Positions 1 to 13,576 of a stretch of DNA of 64,000 nucleotides are shown piece by piece. Position 1 is the stretch's first letter; every line of letters begins with the position of its first letter. Below the pieces are notes generated by a model. It was not told where the DNA came from. It saw nothing but the letters and a program-made list of their open reading frames with translations, and did not search any database. The position numbers were made by a program, and so were the translations under genes. The DNA comes from Syngnathus acus (taxonomy: Eukaryota > Chordata > Actinopteri > Syngnathiformes > Syngnathidae): contig NC_051100.1 in NCBI RefSeq assembly GCF_901709675.1, positions 10,016,786 through 10,080,785 of the forward strand, written 5' to 3'.

Positions 1-1373
1 CTAACATCAAAAAATCACTTTTGTTTTTACATGTATTTACTTGGTGCGAAGTATTGAGTCCCTTTAGTTTAACGACTCCCAATATACATGCTGTGACTAT
101 TAGCAAGTCCTGGCCTTTGGCGATGGATAAACACTGTTCATTAGTGCAGTCTTGAGGAACAACACCCCTGCTGATGATGCAAATATGGCTTTAAGCAATC
201 AGTGAGATCAATGTCCAACAGGCCAAGCTGATGGAAGCATTCACGTCATGCTTGAGTGAGTGTGCGTCTTTGTGCATGTGTGTGTGTATCTGAGGTGATG
301 ATAGACTTGTCTCGCCAGTTAAACACCTCATAAAAAGGCTACATTCGCAAACTGTGCAAAGGCATCATCTTTACAAAAAGAGATGAGCAAGAAAAGCAAT
401 CTGACAACTGAACATGCTACTTCAGCTAGATACGCTATACGTGGTGACCTGTGTTACCCGAAAGGTTAAGCACTTTCAACACAACCATTTCATGGGAGAG
501 TGAGTGACGGGAGGGAGTCTTTCAGAGTCAATGATTAGCCGATGACGTTCAATGGTACATCTAAACAATAATTGTGCCAGAAGGGCTTTGAGTGACGTTA
601 CAAACTGACAGCTTTATTTAAAGATGGGTATTTTTTTTGTGGACATTCAGGCATCTGCCAATGTTAAAAGGTGAAGCAGCTGTTTTCTGTGTGGCCTAAG
701 GTTGGGAAATTCAATCTGCTGAGAGCAGCCAATCCCAAGACAGTAGGGAAACAGATATGTATGGATATAATGATGTGACGGGTTGGGCTGGCATGAGTAT
801 TTACAGCCATGCTCACAGGTGGTTTAATGGGGAGACCTTGGCATGGTTTTGCTGACCCCGACGTTTTATAAGAACGGTCCTCACACCCCGACTGCCCCCC
901 ATGGAGAACAGCTGCAACACAGCCTCTCGCTCACTTCTTACTTCACACATGACCAATCACAGCTTCTCACCAAAGTTGGGCGCAATATCCAGAGAGGACA
1001 TGACCGCTTGTCTCTTAAGTAAGAGAAACATACACTCTTGTACCAAGCACAAGCCACCTATTGTTCTAGCCCGAATATCATCTGGTCCTGTAGCAACAAA
1101 TAACTGGGATGTTAAGACATCTGATATGATGAGCTGAGGCTATTCCATTGGGAAACTTGCTTTCCCACTGTACTTTTTTTAAAGAAGGAAATATATATTC
1201 CAAGGAGTCATTTATTTTCAATGCATAGCACAGTCTGCGGCCACCATTTTTACCTCACTGTTAATCGGACAAGCTACCCTCAAAAAGTTGACTTTTTACC
1301 TAATTCTACCTTTATGTTTTTGATGCAATTATTTGATCAAAAAACAAAATTTAATCGGGTAATGCTCCAAAGA
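1..1373. other. sipa1l2 intron, no gene seen
   Basis: This stretch lies downstream, on the minus strand, of the first coding exon of sipa1l2 and should be part of its next intron; the following exons lie outside the window. Short ORFs here have no recognisable protein content. A small GT-rich run sits near 262-288. I see no RNA gene and no clear mobile element before the MITE that starts near 1373. Confidence 0.6.
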
Positions 1374-1742
1374 CCATATTTTCCGCACTATAAGGCGCAC
1401 CGGATTATGAGGCGCACCTTCAATGAAAGGCCCATTTTAAAACTTTGTCCACATATAAGGCACATAGAATAAATAACACAACGTTGCTCAAACGTAAATG
1501 CAATCACAATATAGTAACACTCGAAACAGTGAAAACAATAACAATATATCAATAACTCAACGTTGCTCAAACGTTAATATCACACAACACACAAAATAAA
1601 CACGTAAAGCTTACTTTAATAAATTAGTCCTCATCCACAAATCCAATCCATATATAAGGCGCACTGGATTATAAGGCGCACTGTCGGCTTTTGAGAAAAT
1701 TGGAGGTTTTTAGGTGCACCTTATAGTGCGGAAAATACGGTA
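1373..1742. mobile_element. TA-flanked MITE, copy 1 (GCAC subtype)
   Basis: The terminal inverted repeats are a CCATATTTTCCGCACTATAA-type left end and the complementary TTATAGTGCGGAAAATACGG right end, followed by TA. The interior repeats GGCGCACC-type blocks next to 'atataaggcgcac' modules and holds about 200 bases not shared with the other copies. There is no transposase ORF, so it is non-autonomous. Terminal repeats with a TA target suggest the Tc1/mariner superfamily, which is an inference. It lies just downstream of the first coding exon of sipa1l2, within the intron. Confidence 0.8.
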
Positions 1743-1847
1743 CTCAATTTAACACAGTAAAACCTAGATTGAGTGAAGCACTTGCCAAAGGCCATCTGGT
1801 AAAATAATAGACGGATAGCACAACTGGCAGACAAACAGATTTCTTAC

Positions 1848-3348
1848 CTTTTCCATAGAAGAACTTGTGGTAGTAGTAAGCACCAAGGTCAATGTGCTCA
1901 ATGATGTAGCGTTTGACCTTCTCCCTATGGATGGGCTGGCTTTCTCGAGGGACCTCCAAGACAGAGACGCCAGCATTGGTGCAGTGAGAGCTTAGCGAGG
2001 ATTCAAAGGAGCAGCTCTCCGACAGTCCGCTGTAGTTGGCACTGTTGGCTCTGGAAAGTGAAATCTTTCTCTCGCCTTCACCGCCGATCTCGTTGCGAAA
2101 GTGCGGGCAGCCCAACACCAGGTTATTACTCTTTCCGTCCCCGTCATCAGCATCCAAGTTCTCCTTTGGATTCAAGTCTTCCCTACTTCCTAGTGGTGAT
2201 TCAAAGAAGGCAGAATTTCCACTACCGCATCCCATTACTCCAGCATCTGGTCCAGGTCCCGGTAGAGCACTGGCTCCAATGCCGGACAAGCCCCCAGCTG
2301 AAGCAGCTGAAGCTCCAGTAGTGATGTTCTTCCTCTGGCTCAAGTTAGCTCGGCTAGCAACCGCTTCACTGATGTTAAAAAGCACGCTCTGAACATCATA
2401 ATGGGCAAAGCATTTTTGAAAACTGAGAGGTCTTCGATCATCCTCCAGAGAGAGTCTCAAAGCGTCGCTTTCGCTTTTAATTGTCCGCAATTTCCTGAAC
2501 AAAGATGTTTCAGATGACTCTGACTTTAGACGCCTCATGAAGGACTTCTCCCTTTCTCTGCTATAGAGGAGAGCGCTATCTATATAGTCGTAGCCTGGAA
2601 TGGTGACAAACTCCCCTCTGGCTATCTGGGCTGCTGTCTGTAAGCTGGGGGAGAGGGAGGCATCACAGCGCAACAACTCGGGAAAACCCTGGGGTGGTAC
2701 ACTGCGGTGGTCCAAGGTATCTACTCTGTAGCCCCTGAGCATGGTGAAAAAGCCATCCCCGCTTAAACCTTGGCGGTCAATCGAGGACGTACTTCCATAT
2801 TCACGATGTAAAGAGGCCCCGGTGTTTGGATTGACTGCTGTCTGGTCCACTACGTCTTCGGAATCAATATCGCTGATTGTGACATCACTGTTGCTGCGTT
2901 GTCGAATAGGGTGAAGGCCTTTCAATGGTGAGTGGCTGAGGAGGTCACTCAATGAATACTTTGCATCAGAGTAGTCGACCTCCAAACAGTCTGGTTCTTC
3001 TTGCGCATGTACATCCACAGTATGGTCCTGCTGGCCGTTCTGGAATACCGGTATCACACTCTGATAGTTTGATGATGGCCGTCCATCCCAACCATCTTTT
3101 CTTGGTGGCCATTCTGTTACCCTGGCTCTGACCCCCATTTTAGGCATGGCTGGAGTACCATTGGTTTTGCCCGGTCCTTCAAGTTTGCCTTGCATGTTGG
3201 AGCCCGGGGGTCCCATGCTGCCATTGAGGGCTTTGAGTTTCCTGCTAAATACCTCCTCTGACTGCATGCCTCTATGGTATTCCTCTGGGCCTCCCACGAC
3301 TCCCACAAACTTTGATTTATTATCCGTCACCGGGCTCAAAATACTCAT
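1848..3348 (-). CDS. sipa1l2: Signal-induced proliferation-associated 1-like protein 2, first coding exon (partial gene)
   Basis: This exon encodes the first 500 residues of a SIPA1-like RapGAP. The reading frame stays open into the intron to 1744, but a clear donor (AAAAG then GTAAGA, GT at 1847-1846) ends the exon at the point where the family continues with the RapGAP-side sequence. Recognisable blocks include PKMGVRARVTEWPPRKD, GLHPIRQRSNSDVTISDID, LHREYGSTSSIDRQGLSG, FAHYDVQSVLFNISEA, KRKNITTGASAAS-like and SSHCTNAGVSVLEVP, ending at YIIEHIDLGAYYY. The MQSEEVFSRKLKALNG and VNPNTGASLHREYG segments fit SIPA1L2 better than SIPA1L1 or SIPA1L3. The family controls Rap GTPases at synapses and junctions. 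The RapGAP, PDZ and coiled-coil exons lie beyond the left edge. The start at 3348 is the first in-frame ATG after the splice acceptor. Confidence 0.93.
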
Positions 3349-3395
3349 ATCTTGTGAACAGACACCTTGAAGAGCAGACTTCTAGGACTCTTCAT
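3345..3395 (-). promoter_or_regulatory. 16-codon upstream ORF overlapping the sipa1l2 start codon
   Basis: An ATG at 3395-3393 opens a 16-residue ORF (MKSPRSLLFKVSVHKI) whose TGA stop at 3347-3345 overlaps the main ATG at 3348-3346 as ATGA. Such stop-start overlaps can lower translation of the main ORF or allow re-initiation. The overlap is read directly from the sequence; a function is inferred. Confidence 0.5.
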
Positions 3396-3605
3396 GATAT
3401 CACGTGACCTGCTCACTGGTGAGACAAAGAGATGGGATCTTTTTTTTGTGATGCTGTTGTCATACCTTACAAAAGGCCACTGGCACAACTACTAACAACA
3501 TTTGGATGTGAAGGACACGTGTCTGTGAAGTTCTGAGGCACCGCAGAGTGGAATCTTTTTTCACAGCCTGCCGCCAACGTAGAACGACAGCTGGAAGAGG
3601 TTGAC
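3349..3605 (-). other. sipa1l2: sipa1l2 5' UTR part of exon 2, with acceptor site
   Basis: On the minus strand a pyrimidine-rich tract ending TTTTACTTTAG (AG at 3607-3606) is followed by untranslated sequence up to the ATG at 3348. This is the expected layout for a first coding exon preceded by a non-coding exon. It also contains a short upstream ORF, described separately. Confidence 0.6.
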
Positions 3606-4126
3606 CTAAAGTAAAAGGACAGAACCACAGAGTGAAATATTAACACACAGATACCACACCGATTAACTGGGACATTGTTATAAAATCCATTACAAATTTA
3701 TTTGTATAGTGTACTTTACGTTTTCATGCAAAACATGGGAAAAGTAGATACTATTATGACGTATTTTATACACTGTTAAGTGACGTTGGACAGAATCAGC
3801 GGTTGTTTTGGTTTGTGGGAGTCATAGTGTTCACCAAATGTAGCTGATCGGAGGATTTAAGAGGAGTTGGTACAATTATGGCTTGATAACTAAACAGATG
3901 TATTGTGTATCAACTTGTCCAATGCCTAACAGATGGTGCTGAAGTGAATTACAGTAACAGGAGGCAGATGTTCAGCTAGATGTTTACATGTACAAATATC
4001 TGATGCTGCCTGCAGGATCAAACATGCAAATTATACAGCAGAGATGTTTTTGCATATTAAAACAGTTTTTTTTTTTTTGGTTGACGGAAAATAACAATGG
4101 GTTGAATTGGACATGATGAATGTTCA

Positions 4127-4244
4127 TTTTTCATTCATCTTCTGAACCGCTTATCCGCACAAGGCTCTCGGGGTACTGGAGAGCGGAGCCTATCCCAGCA
4201 GTCGGGCGGTAGGCGGGGTACACCCTGAACTGGTCGCCAGCTAA
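4127..4244 (-). repeat. Fragment of SINE-like repeat (3' part, inverted)
   Basis: The text runs 'ctgaaccgcttatccgcaca', then 'ggagcctatcccagcagtcg', then 'gggcggtaggcggggtacac', and ends 'aactggtcgccagc'. This is the reverse complement of the 3' half of the intact element at 56273-56633. The 5' tRNA-like head is missing. Confidence 0.7.
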
Positions 4245-4464
4245 TTTTATAAACAGAAATATATTATGAGCCAAAATTCCTGATGTCATTCTACTAGCAT
4301 AAACTCTCTAGGCAAGTTTATTCTATCACTCCCCTCTCAGCTAACTAAAAAGATAAACACAGGAACAATATTGACATCTGTATCCAACAGTTTCATAAAT
4401 AGTAAATGGGTATAATTACATTGTGCTTCTCTCTTTCAATACTATTTGCCAGCTCATTTATGTG

Positions 4465-4512
4465 TGCTTATCCTGTTCAGGGGTGTGGGGGTTGGAGCCC
4501 ATCCCAGGCAAT
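4465..4512 (-). repeat. Decayed fragment of the same SINE-like repeat
   Basis: A short stretch with 'gcttatcctgttcaggggtg' and 'ggagcccatcccaggca' resembles the same inverted 3' segment as the fragment at 4127-4244, but is shorter and more diverged. Confidence 0.4.
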
Positions 4513-6070
4513 TGCAGGCAATTGTGAATACAGTCAGTTTTATAGGCAAAAATGACAATTCACTCTATTACTGACAGCCTGACACAATTGCAATTCCCAT
4601 AGATCAATTTTAACAAACCAGGCTTACTCAAATGTGCCCAAAAAATCGATAGTGTTTCTGACGTCACTTGGCCCGAAATCTCCCTTGTTAATGTTTCTAG
4701 AGAAGAACAGTTTGTTGATGCACAATTTAAAAAAAAAAAAAACTTGTGTTATTAAATGAATGTGGTTTTTTTTCTCTTGTGTATCCATCTTGTTTCTTTG
4801 TGATATATGAAATGGGGCTTTGCTTAAAGCGAGTCCACAGGCCTCAAACTTTGCTCTTTCTATTGTTTTTGTTTTTCTGTCATTTACCAATAAGCAACTT
4901 TGAAATGGAAATGTGGGTCAAGTCTAACAGCCATAGACATTTGAGCATGTCTATCTACTTCAACCAAAAATACCGGATGATACCATTTTGACAAAAAATT
5001 CTAGAAATTGTCAGTCTTTCTAAAACATGTCACTAAATGTTACCTAACGGCTTGTCTTGCTTTAAACGACTTTGTTTACAAGGACCAAATGGTCGGTGCT
5101 ATTTAACACAAGCAGTGTGTCATGTGGCAGCAATTTAGAGGGAAAAAAAAGCCTGCTCTGGGAAATATGTCTGTTGAGTGTCGGTAACTGATGAAAGCCA
5201 AAATATACTGTATAATAAACAATCCCGAAAACGCTTGGTTAATTTGGGATTAAACTGCTTTTATCGTTTCTCGTCATATAATCATCCAAATTAGATCGTC
5301 TTTCACTCCAAAAGCGATAAAGACAGTGCCACAGTCAGCCAGTAATGACACAATTGTACTCGAAAATTAACATATGAAAAAAATAGAACATCAACAGGAG
5401 ATTCTGTGTACCAAACTCATACTCTCTAACGTACTAATCTAATTTGTACAAATATACAGTTTATAATGAATGCAAATAATCAGCAACAAAAAACAGACCT
5501 TGTCAATCTATAATTATTTTCTTGTAGATCAAGGCACCTTGAAAGTGTCTCCTGCTGCTAGTAAATGTGACTTAAAGAACAGAGGAGTCAGCCTCAATAA
5601 TTTGCCTGCTTCACCTTGTTTATGTTGCCATGAAGGGTCAGGACAGGGTGAGGGGGCTTTTATTTCACGCGGGAGACGAGGCAGCCTAAACCAATGAACA
5701 TGGTGGTCTGTGTCCCCCTTCCCTCCATTCTATTAAGTTATTTCTCTGTGACATTGATTAATGAACACAGTTGCAGCACGTCTCACAACGTCAACTAATG
5801 GAGTGCGTGGCAGGATCCATGGTCAGCAGAATCTATTGTGTGACTTGAAGGTGGCTCTGATGTTCACTGCATAGCGGCAGCGTGTGCTAGGGAGGTGGCC
5901 GGTAGGCACGCTACGTTCCTGACAGGCCCTTATTACTGAAGTAATGTACAGTTATTGGAAATGTTTAGGACACAAAGCCTGGCAAACTATGGGGCTGGAT
6001 GGAGAAATAAGAATAGAAGTGAGGCAAAAGAGGGAAATGCATTGTGGCCTCCTATCTAAACGGTGATGAT

Positions 6071-6361
6071 TACCGTATTTTCCGCACTATAAAGCGCACC
6101 GGATTATAAGGCGCACCTTCAATGAGTGGCCCATTTTAAAAGTTTGTCCATATATATGGCGCGCCGGATTACAAGGCGCACCTTCAATGAATGGCCCATT
6201 TTAAAACTTTGCCCATATATAAGTCCATATATTTGGACACGCCTGCCGTAGTGGCTCAATATTGGTCCATATATAGGGCGCATCGGATTACAAGGCGCAC
6301 TGTCGGCTTTTGAGAGAGTTGGAGGTTTTTAGGTGCGCCTTATAGTGCGGAAAATACGGTA
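6071..6361. mobile_element. TA-flanked MITE, copy 2 (GCAC subtype)
   Basis: It begins TACCGTATTTTCCGCACTAT and ends ATAGTGCGGAAAATACGGTA, so a TA dinucleotide flanks both ends. The interior holds repeated 'ggcgcaccttcaatga' modules plus a segment 'gtagtggctcaatattggtc' that is shared, inverted, with copy 4. It has no ORF of note. Right after it (6362-6405) is a short piece of another dispersed repeat, 'gcggccctcgaggaccggac'. Confidence 0.85.
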
Positions 6362-9300
6362 TGCAGGACTGCGGCCCTCGAGGACCGGACTTGGACATCC
6401 CTGGCTGAAAAAGATTTTGACAAGGAGGAAACGTTGCAGTTAAAACGATAAACAGCCATCATTATCACTCTATGATTCCATCATTTAGTTTTGCAGGAGG
6501 AAGATAAAAGTTAACAGCCCGACATATTTTTTTGCGTCCTTCCTACTTTAGTAATGATAATGTCAAAAAAGGCAGTAACTAGTCAGATGCAATGTGAATC
6601 GAATCATTGCACTTTTGATTATCCATGTTTCAAGCAAAGTGGCTATAAAACCTTCCCCTGAAGAATCCTTAATTTCATTTTTATTCCCTGATGTCAGATA
6701 GACATTGTAATAAATTTAGAAGGAGGCTGCAGTACATCTCATCAGCAAAATCTTAAAATAATCCTCCGACATTGTGGCCTTAAAAGTTAGGCATATAACA
6801 CAGAGTGAAGAAAGTCAATATATTCTCTCCACAATCTTGAGATTAATACTTATCTGTCAGTGATATGCCTTTTTTTTTTGTGCCAGAGCAGAACATAATG
6901 TCAGCCAGGTCTGACAAACTCCTTATTAATCACTTTTGCAGTATGACTAAGCAAGAGTAGAAGTCACCCAACCCCAAACTATTTTTTGATAGATTTTTTT
7001 TCTTCTTTCTTCATACATTCATCATCACTATTAATTTTTCTTCTTGCTATCTCCAAAATGAATGCATAAATCAACAACTATTCATTATGCAGTTCCACTG
7101 AGATTGATATTGCTGATAACAACTGCAAGATAGATTTTGGATCTGAGACATCAAAATGAAGAGGGAGAAATACTAGCATATTTGAAAGATTAATTTTTTG
7201 TGAACACCTACTCATTTATATATTGAGCATTCTCCCCAGTCCTTTTTGCCCCAGGATGAAGGTCAAACATGTTTGTTTAGCTCCTACTATGCTGTCGAGC
7301 TACTTTGAACCTTGAGGTCATCACAGACCTGTGATCACGACCAATTATGTTTATTAAAGCTATGTGTAATTGAGCAATATTAAACCTGCCTCAGTTCCAA
7401 CCTGGCAGGAAATAGATGTCCCCAACATGTTTCGACCTCCGGAGGCAGAGGGCAAGTCTTGATGCAATCATCCTTCCCTCCCACAGCCAAATTAGGGTGC
7501 AATGTAGGTTAAAGGCCAAGATGATTACACCAATTTTCCACCTCATGGACTTCATCATATAGTGAATCAGGCAGCACTGCAATGGGAAGCGAATTTCCAA
7601 GACGAACTGTGCATTTATTATTGGCCTTTGATTGTTTCATGGTGACAGGCTATGGCTAGTCATAAATTTGGATCTGTCACACAATGTTCATCAAGACCTG
7701 CCAGGAAGGGGAAAATCCAAGAGTAAAGCAAACAAACCCAAGGGCATGTTGCTTGTGCTTCACTGACCATTTGACTTCTCCATAAAACCACAATTAAAAC
7801 AATGAGCCACATTCCATGTCACTCCACAGTCGAGTGAGATCACATTTACACCGCAAATGGTGTTTACGTTTTATCCTACTTAGGGGTGATTTAAAAGTCT
7901 GTGGTGCGCTCTGTTTTAAGATTTCAACGGAATTAAGACTGTTTAGTAACTTTCAAATAATGAGTCCAAATTAGATGAATGTTTTCGTAAGAGTAAAAAT
8001 GTGCTTCAACATACTTTGATGACTCTTTCAGACTGTTTGTACTTGATGAACTTGTTTCGGATAATCCTTTTAAAACCATCAGCTATTAGATCAAAGCAGA
8101 CAAAAGAACCTCCTCGACAGGTAGTACGAGTATGCTAGATGTTTTAAAAAATACACTTCTCGCGGAGTTCACCCCTCTCTCGTCGAGTAAATAGAGTGGC
8201 ACGTGGCGACTACCATTAGCAATGTGCATTTTTAAAAATGCCACAGGCCTTGCTCTGTCGCCACGCTAGCTGCCCAATTCAAATTGCATTAAGATACTTG
8301 CTGAACAGACTGAGAAATCATTGTCAAACATAAGCTCTTCTTTGTGGTGTCCTGAAATATGTAAGTTGTAATGTACTTTTCAGTTTTTCTCATTGCGAGT
8401 TTCCTATGTGCAGAATGCGTACTGGGAAAAAAAAAAAATATATATATATAAATATATATAAAAAAATTAAAAAAGTACCGATACTGGTGTCAAAATGTAA
8501 CAATTACTGAAAAAGCTACTCAAGTTACTGTAATTTGAACTTTGTAAATTTTCATCTGGACTGAGCAGGTACCATGCAGTGGGAAAGGGACATGCCAGCT
8601 GGTACCATACGGAACAAATTTTAAGGATCAATATGGCTCTAAAGCCATCAACTGCCACAATCATATCTCAAGACCTCTGCATGTAACAAAAGACTTCAAT
8701 TCAGAACATATATATTAATTCATGTGTGTCCTTTGTTTTTTATTTGAAATGCCAGCCTTAATATAGGCTATTTAATAAGGAACGGGAAGAGGCAAACTTG
8801 TAGGTTATGTAGTGGCCAGATTGTGCTCCAAAATAATCTACGAACTAAGCATTCTGACATGACATCATTTCTTTTGTAATTTGGACATGGCTCACCCACA
8901 AATGAGATCATGAGATGGGAAGACAAAAGACTCCTGGAATGTGTGTGTGCAGAATTGGTTGAGCTAAACAGAGGAAGCCAGCAGACGGCAGGCAGAGACA
9001 TTTTGTTTACGTCGCAGCACATACTGACCTTGGCCGCTACCACGACCGGCAAAGATGAATAAGCAGAAGAGATAAAAAAAAACAAAAGTCAAAGCATACA
9101 CTGACTGTCTCCTAATTCCCCCAGCGCCTGCTTTCACTATGCACAGTGGGAAATACCCACATTGGCTCATGCCCATTCCCAGGTGCACATGCTTTTGGGA
9201 GAACACATCAAACAAACGCCCTAGCCTCCGCAAGAGTCTTTCCCCTTGCATAAGGTTAAAAAAAAACTTTGCACGCTCTGTCTGCATAAAATTCATGGTT

Positions 9301-12300
9301 TACTTCGGAATCTTGAGGATTAGACAGGAATTTGGAAATTGACGGATGCCGGAATTGAGCTTAAATACTGCCCAAACCCTCGGAAAACTTACTGCAGATG
9401 CAACGACTGTGACGGTTGAATACAAGACGCGTGAGGAGGTAGATGTTAGCAACTTACTCCTGTTGACTGCAATGCAATGCCAAGATCACTGAAGAAACCA
9501 AAAGGGATCTCGCCACACCTCCTCGGTCGACAGTTGTGCTCGCAAGCATAAAACGTAACAAAAGCCAGCCATTTGTTTTTTCTTCAGCTCTGCGGTCTGG
9601 CCTAGTGTTTATTTCAAATAGACCCTATAATGGCGGTAGATGACAGGAACAAGTGTGTGCTTCCTCTGAGTGCTTTTTAGCCAGCAGCCGCTCGAAATCT
9701 GGAATGTGCTGGGTTCAGATGAGTCTGAAGCGCATGGGTCACCCGTGATTGGACTCCATTTCATTTGGTTCAAGGAACAGTAAGTATTTAAAGAGCTGAG
9801 ACTACATTCTCACTGCTCTTTATTCATATAGGACATTTTACAACAGCCAATGAGACAACCTCAACGAAAATGGAAACAGTTTATTTGATTATCTTTGTTT
9901 CCTTTTTCAAACGATCAAAAGCCCACAAAATATCTTGGGAAATTTGTTGCCAATTGTACCTGAAGAAGTTGAATCTGTGGCAAGAAAGAGCAACGTTTTC
10001 AACATAGACACCTGACAAACAAAGAATGTATGTGCACAAGAGAATGAGGAACAGTCAAGAATTAATTGATTTTCACCTGAACGTAACATGAAATGAGCAC
10101 ACTCGTTACATTTTGTGCACTAAAAGCCTACGGAGCAACAGATGCATCGCACTTTATACTCGCATGACAACAAATACCCACTGGAGACAATTTGCTGGGC
10201 AGTGTCACAAGATGATCAAGATTTTGCAGGATTGTAATGTTTTATCTTATGAGACTAGCTTTCCCAACATTGTTTATGTACCTGTCATGGACTCGTACAA
10301 CCAGTTACCATGTAAACAAAACACTAATTTCAGTTCACAGTGGAAGTCTCGCCCATAATTCATGCAAATTCTCATAGGTTGGACTACTAAGACGGATAAA
10401 GCACATGAGTGCATTTAAAAGACAAGTGCTCGTGGGTTTGTCTTCCATATTAGCACAAGAGTGGATGTGAGCAATGGGGAGTGTCAAGCCCCCTCCTGGA
10501 CTGATTGAAAAAGATAGTCTCCTGTCCACTTGGCCGGCCAGCTGGCTAACTGCCCAGCGCCTGCCAGGCAGCACATTGCCATTGTTCTATAGTTGTTTCA
10601 GTGGGAGCTGGGAATTAAAATAAACAGGACAACAGATTTTGCCTGTTTACTCACAAGAGAACAAAGCATACTGCTGCCACATCAACGAACGTTAATGCCT
10701 TAGACTGGTTGATGAAGTCCATAATTCCAACAATAAGCACATGAACTGTTTTTAACGATGGTGAAGTTGAAGTAATTGTTACACGCAGTTGAATGTACCT
10801 GTATGTGACAGGTAGCTTTAGTATCACAACTAAATCACACATGCATAGTTTTGGAGTCACTCCCTGTGTATTCAATTCTTGCAGGATTCACTTCCTGTAT
10901 GTTCACAACAGAAGGAGACCGTGTTCACTTGTGGCTGCTCGAGCAGAGCCCCTTCCTGAAAACAGAAAGCTCTGTGGCCCCACTCCAAAAGGGACCATCT
11001 GTCTCATAAAGAGGTGGTGGTGGTGAAGGGGGGGGGGGGGGGGTGGGCACAACAGCCTTCACTCCAATGGGGAGATTGAGAGGGGACATGCAAGTTTTGA
11101 TGTGGTGGTGGGTCTTCAGAATAAAACCACTATCTATTTCGATCTGCAGACTTCTCCCCTTCTGCTGATCCCCAGCCGCCTGCTGCCCACCCAGCTACTT
11201 CCATAATGACAGCCTGTCAGCAATGCACTACCCGGGAAGGTGTGAGAAAGAGAGAGAAACAAGATAGAAAAAAAAAAAATGAGGACACAAATGGTGGGAA
11301 CGGCAATCTCATTTTGCAAATAGGGCAAACTGTCAACAGATCTGTGGGAAGTTTAATTATTTCTTTAAACACAACACATGTTCATGTTCTATATATTTTT
11401 GTTGTTGGTTTGGATACTGCAAATAAATCGGATTTGTTTCATATGCCACTCTTGAGCTGCAAAAGTGGTTGCACTTGCAAGCCAAGTGATGCACAACTGA
11501 TGAAGCAAATTACCCAGAACTAAACTGCACTGCTCTGGCTGACATGTACTGCACTACCAAAGGGCAACATTGACCACTGGAGGGGCATGAAAAGACAGCA
11601 TTGTGTGAGCCATCAGATGAACATTAGAACTTATGCCCATCATTTGGACCATGGTGCTATTACGGGTGCACACGATAAGTGATTGATCGAATTTTGTGAT
11701 TTGCGTGCAATTTGGTTCTCTTCATTCAATTGCAAATAGAGGGCAGTCTGAAAAAAGAACATGCTGTCGGCTTTAGGAATTTAAATTAATACTGCACAGA
11801 ACTATGCAAGTATCTTTGGGCTCTATGAAGCAATAGTAATGGCATGGGGAGTTATGAATGTAAAGCGATTTTACAATCCATTTAGAAAAAACAATCAAAA
11901 ATTGATTATTTTCATAATCACGCAAGGTAATTTCAGTCAAGCTCAGTGCGTATAAAATTTTTACTGCATTTGATGATGTATCGATTCTAATTTATTGTAT
12001 TGCAAGCAAAACTATAAAAAATTAAAAAATTAAAAAATTGAAAAAATTAAAAAAGAAATAAATAGTGTTAGAACTAAAAAGTGCTCAAGACTTTCCAAAG
12101 AATGAGAAGTGTCTCTTCCGCAGATTTAGTTCCATGACGCTATGTGCAACCCAACAAAAACAGATTTATACACATCATCAGGAAGCACACGCAAACTGAA
12201 ATTATATCAAAACATTTCAGTCCTTTAATACCTGTTCACTCACAATGACGGCAAGTAATTTTCTTTTCAAAGTATGTTATTCAGACTGGTGTTGTTGACA

Positions 12301-13524
12301 TAAATCTGGCAGCTTTAAGAATTCAGCCCTCAGGTCACATGCAGAAAGCTCCAACAACTGACAATGGGGTAAGTTTAGTCAAGCAGAAAATGTGAAGGGA
12401 AGAGGTGGACACAAGTAAGCACAGATACGGATGAATCACATTTATTACCCACGCAAAAGCTTCCTGTGTTGCCTCTGCCAAAATACACACACTTGTTTGA
12501 CAACTACTCATTATTATTTTTATTTTTTTTTGCGTATAAATGTTTATAACTCTTTTGTTTGTAAATTCTGTACTTTTAATTATGTGACGCACATTGAGTT
12601 ACCGTGTTTATGAAATACACAATATACTGTAAATAAACTGCCTTGCCTATAAACACATACATGAAAACAGAAATGCAAGTTAATGTTGGCCGGTGTGCAT
12701 GTTTATTTAGACCTCAACATTTAAGACCATTGAATACCAATAGTTGACGTGTTTACTTACTTACAAGAGTCTTTTTTTACTCAAGCCATAAATCCTAAAA
12801 GGCGAGGATGTAAATCTCTGTAAGCCGCGAAGATAATGAGTCCACTGGGTAGATGCCATCCCTCTGCATTAAATCCACTTGTTGAGTACAAACCACCCAA
12901 GAACACACTCCGGCTAGGAATCCACAAAAGACAGGTGGAAAAAAAACCATTCTGCAGCTTTTTTCAAAGTAGTATGTGCCAAAAGTTTGATGAAAACTTG
13001 GGAATAAAAGGCTAAAAGTAATTAAGGGCAGGTCTGGAAGCCTTCAGGGAGTCGCTTTGGCGAACTGCATACAGCTGCTACTTAATGGACACAAGTTTCT
13101 ACCTCCCCCTGTGACAAAGACACCAACAGCTGAATGACACTTTAGCATTAGCATATGTGAGAGAAAGTAGGTGGCTGCCCTGGGTGGGGGCAGAAATACT
13201 GCAGGGGGTTGAAGTAGTTTGGGTATGTGTGCAGGGGGGAGGGGATGGGTGGACACTGGTGACATTCAGCGCTCCTCTGCCTGACAGGAAGGACAAGGCA
13301 AAACAGACAGGGAGAAAACAATTCTATTTTCTTTACTAAAGATGCATGGGTGAAGGCAGTGAGCTTCAAAATTCTTTTTGACAGCTGACATTTGAAGTTA
13401 CGGAAGATGGAGAAAGGCACATAAGTCATTCTTGTGAAGAATAACAACGATGTGGTCGAGGATTCATTCACACCGTGATATGGGTGCAAACTCACAATCA
13501 CAATTGCCTTTCACTTTGAGAATC

Positions 13525-13576
13525 TCTCGTTGTACATGTGTGACAATGACAATAAAGATCTATTCTATTCTATTTG
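13525..13576 (+). repeat. 3' tail of a retroposon with TATTC-type repeats
   Basis: The stretch 'tgacaatgacaataaagatc' followed by 'tattctattctatt' is the kind of 3' end found on many fish LINE/SINE copies. The 5' limit is not clear. Assignment to a particular family would need a repeat library. Confidence 0.45.

Noticed and set aside
1744-1847. Continuation of the sipa1l2 ORF past 1848
   Set aside because: The frame stays open by chance, but a strong donor at 1847-1846 lies exactly where the family has an exon end, and the 34 codons beyond it do not resemble the family.
2036-2392. 118-codon plus-strand ORF opposite sipa1l2
   Set aside because: It lies entirely antisense to a well-supported coding exon and has no recognisable content.
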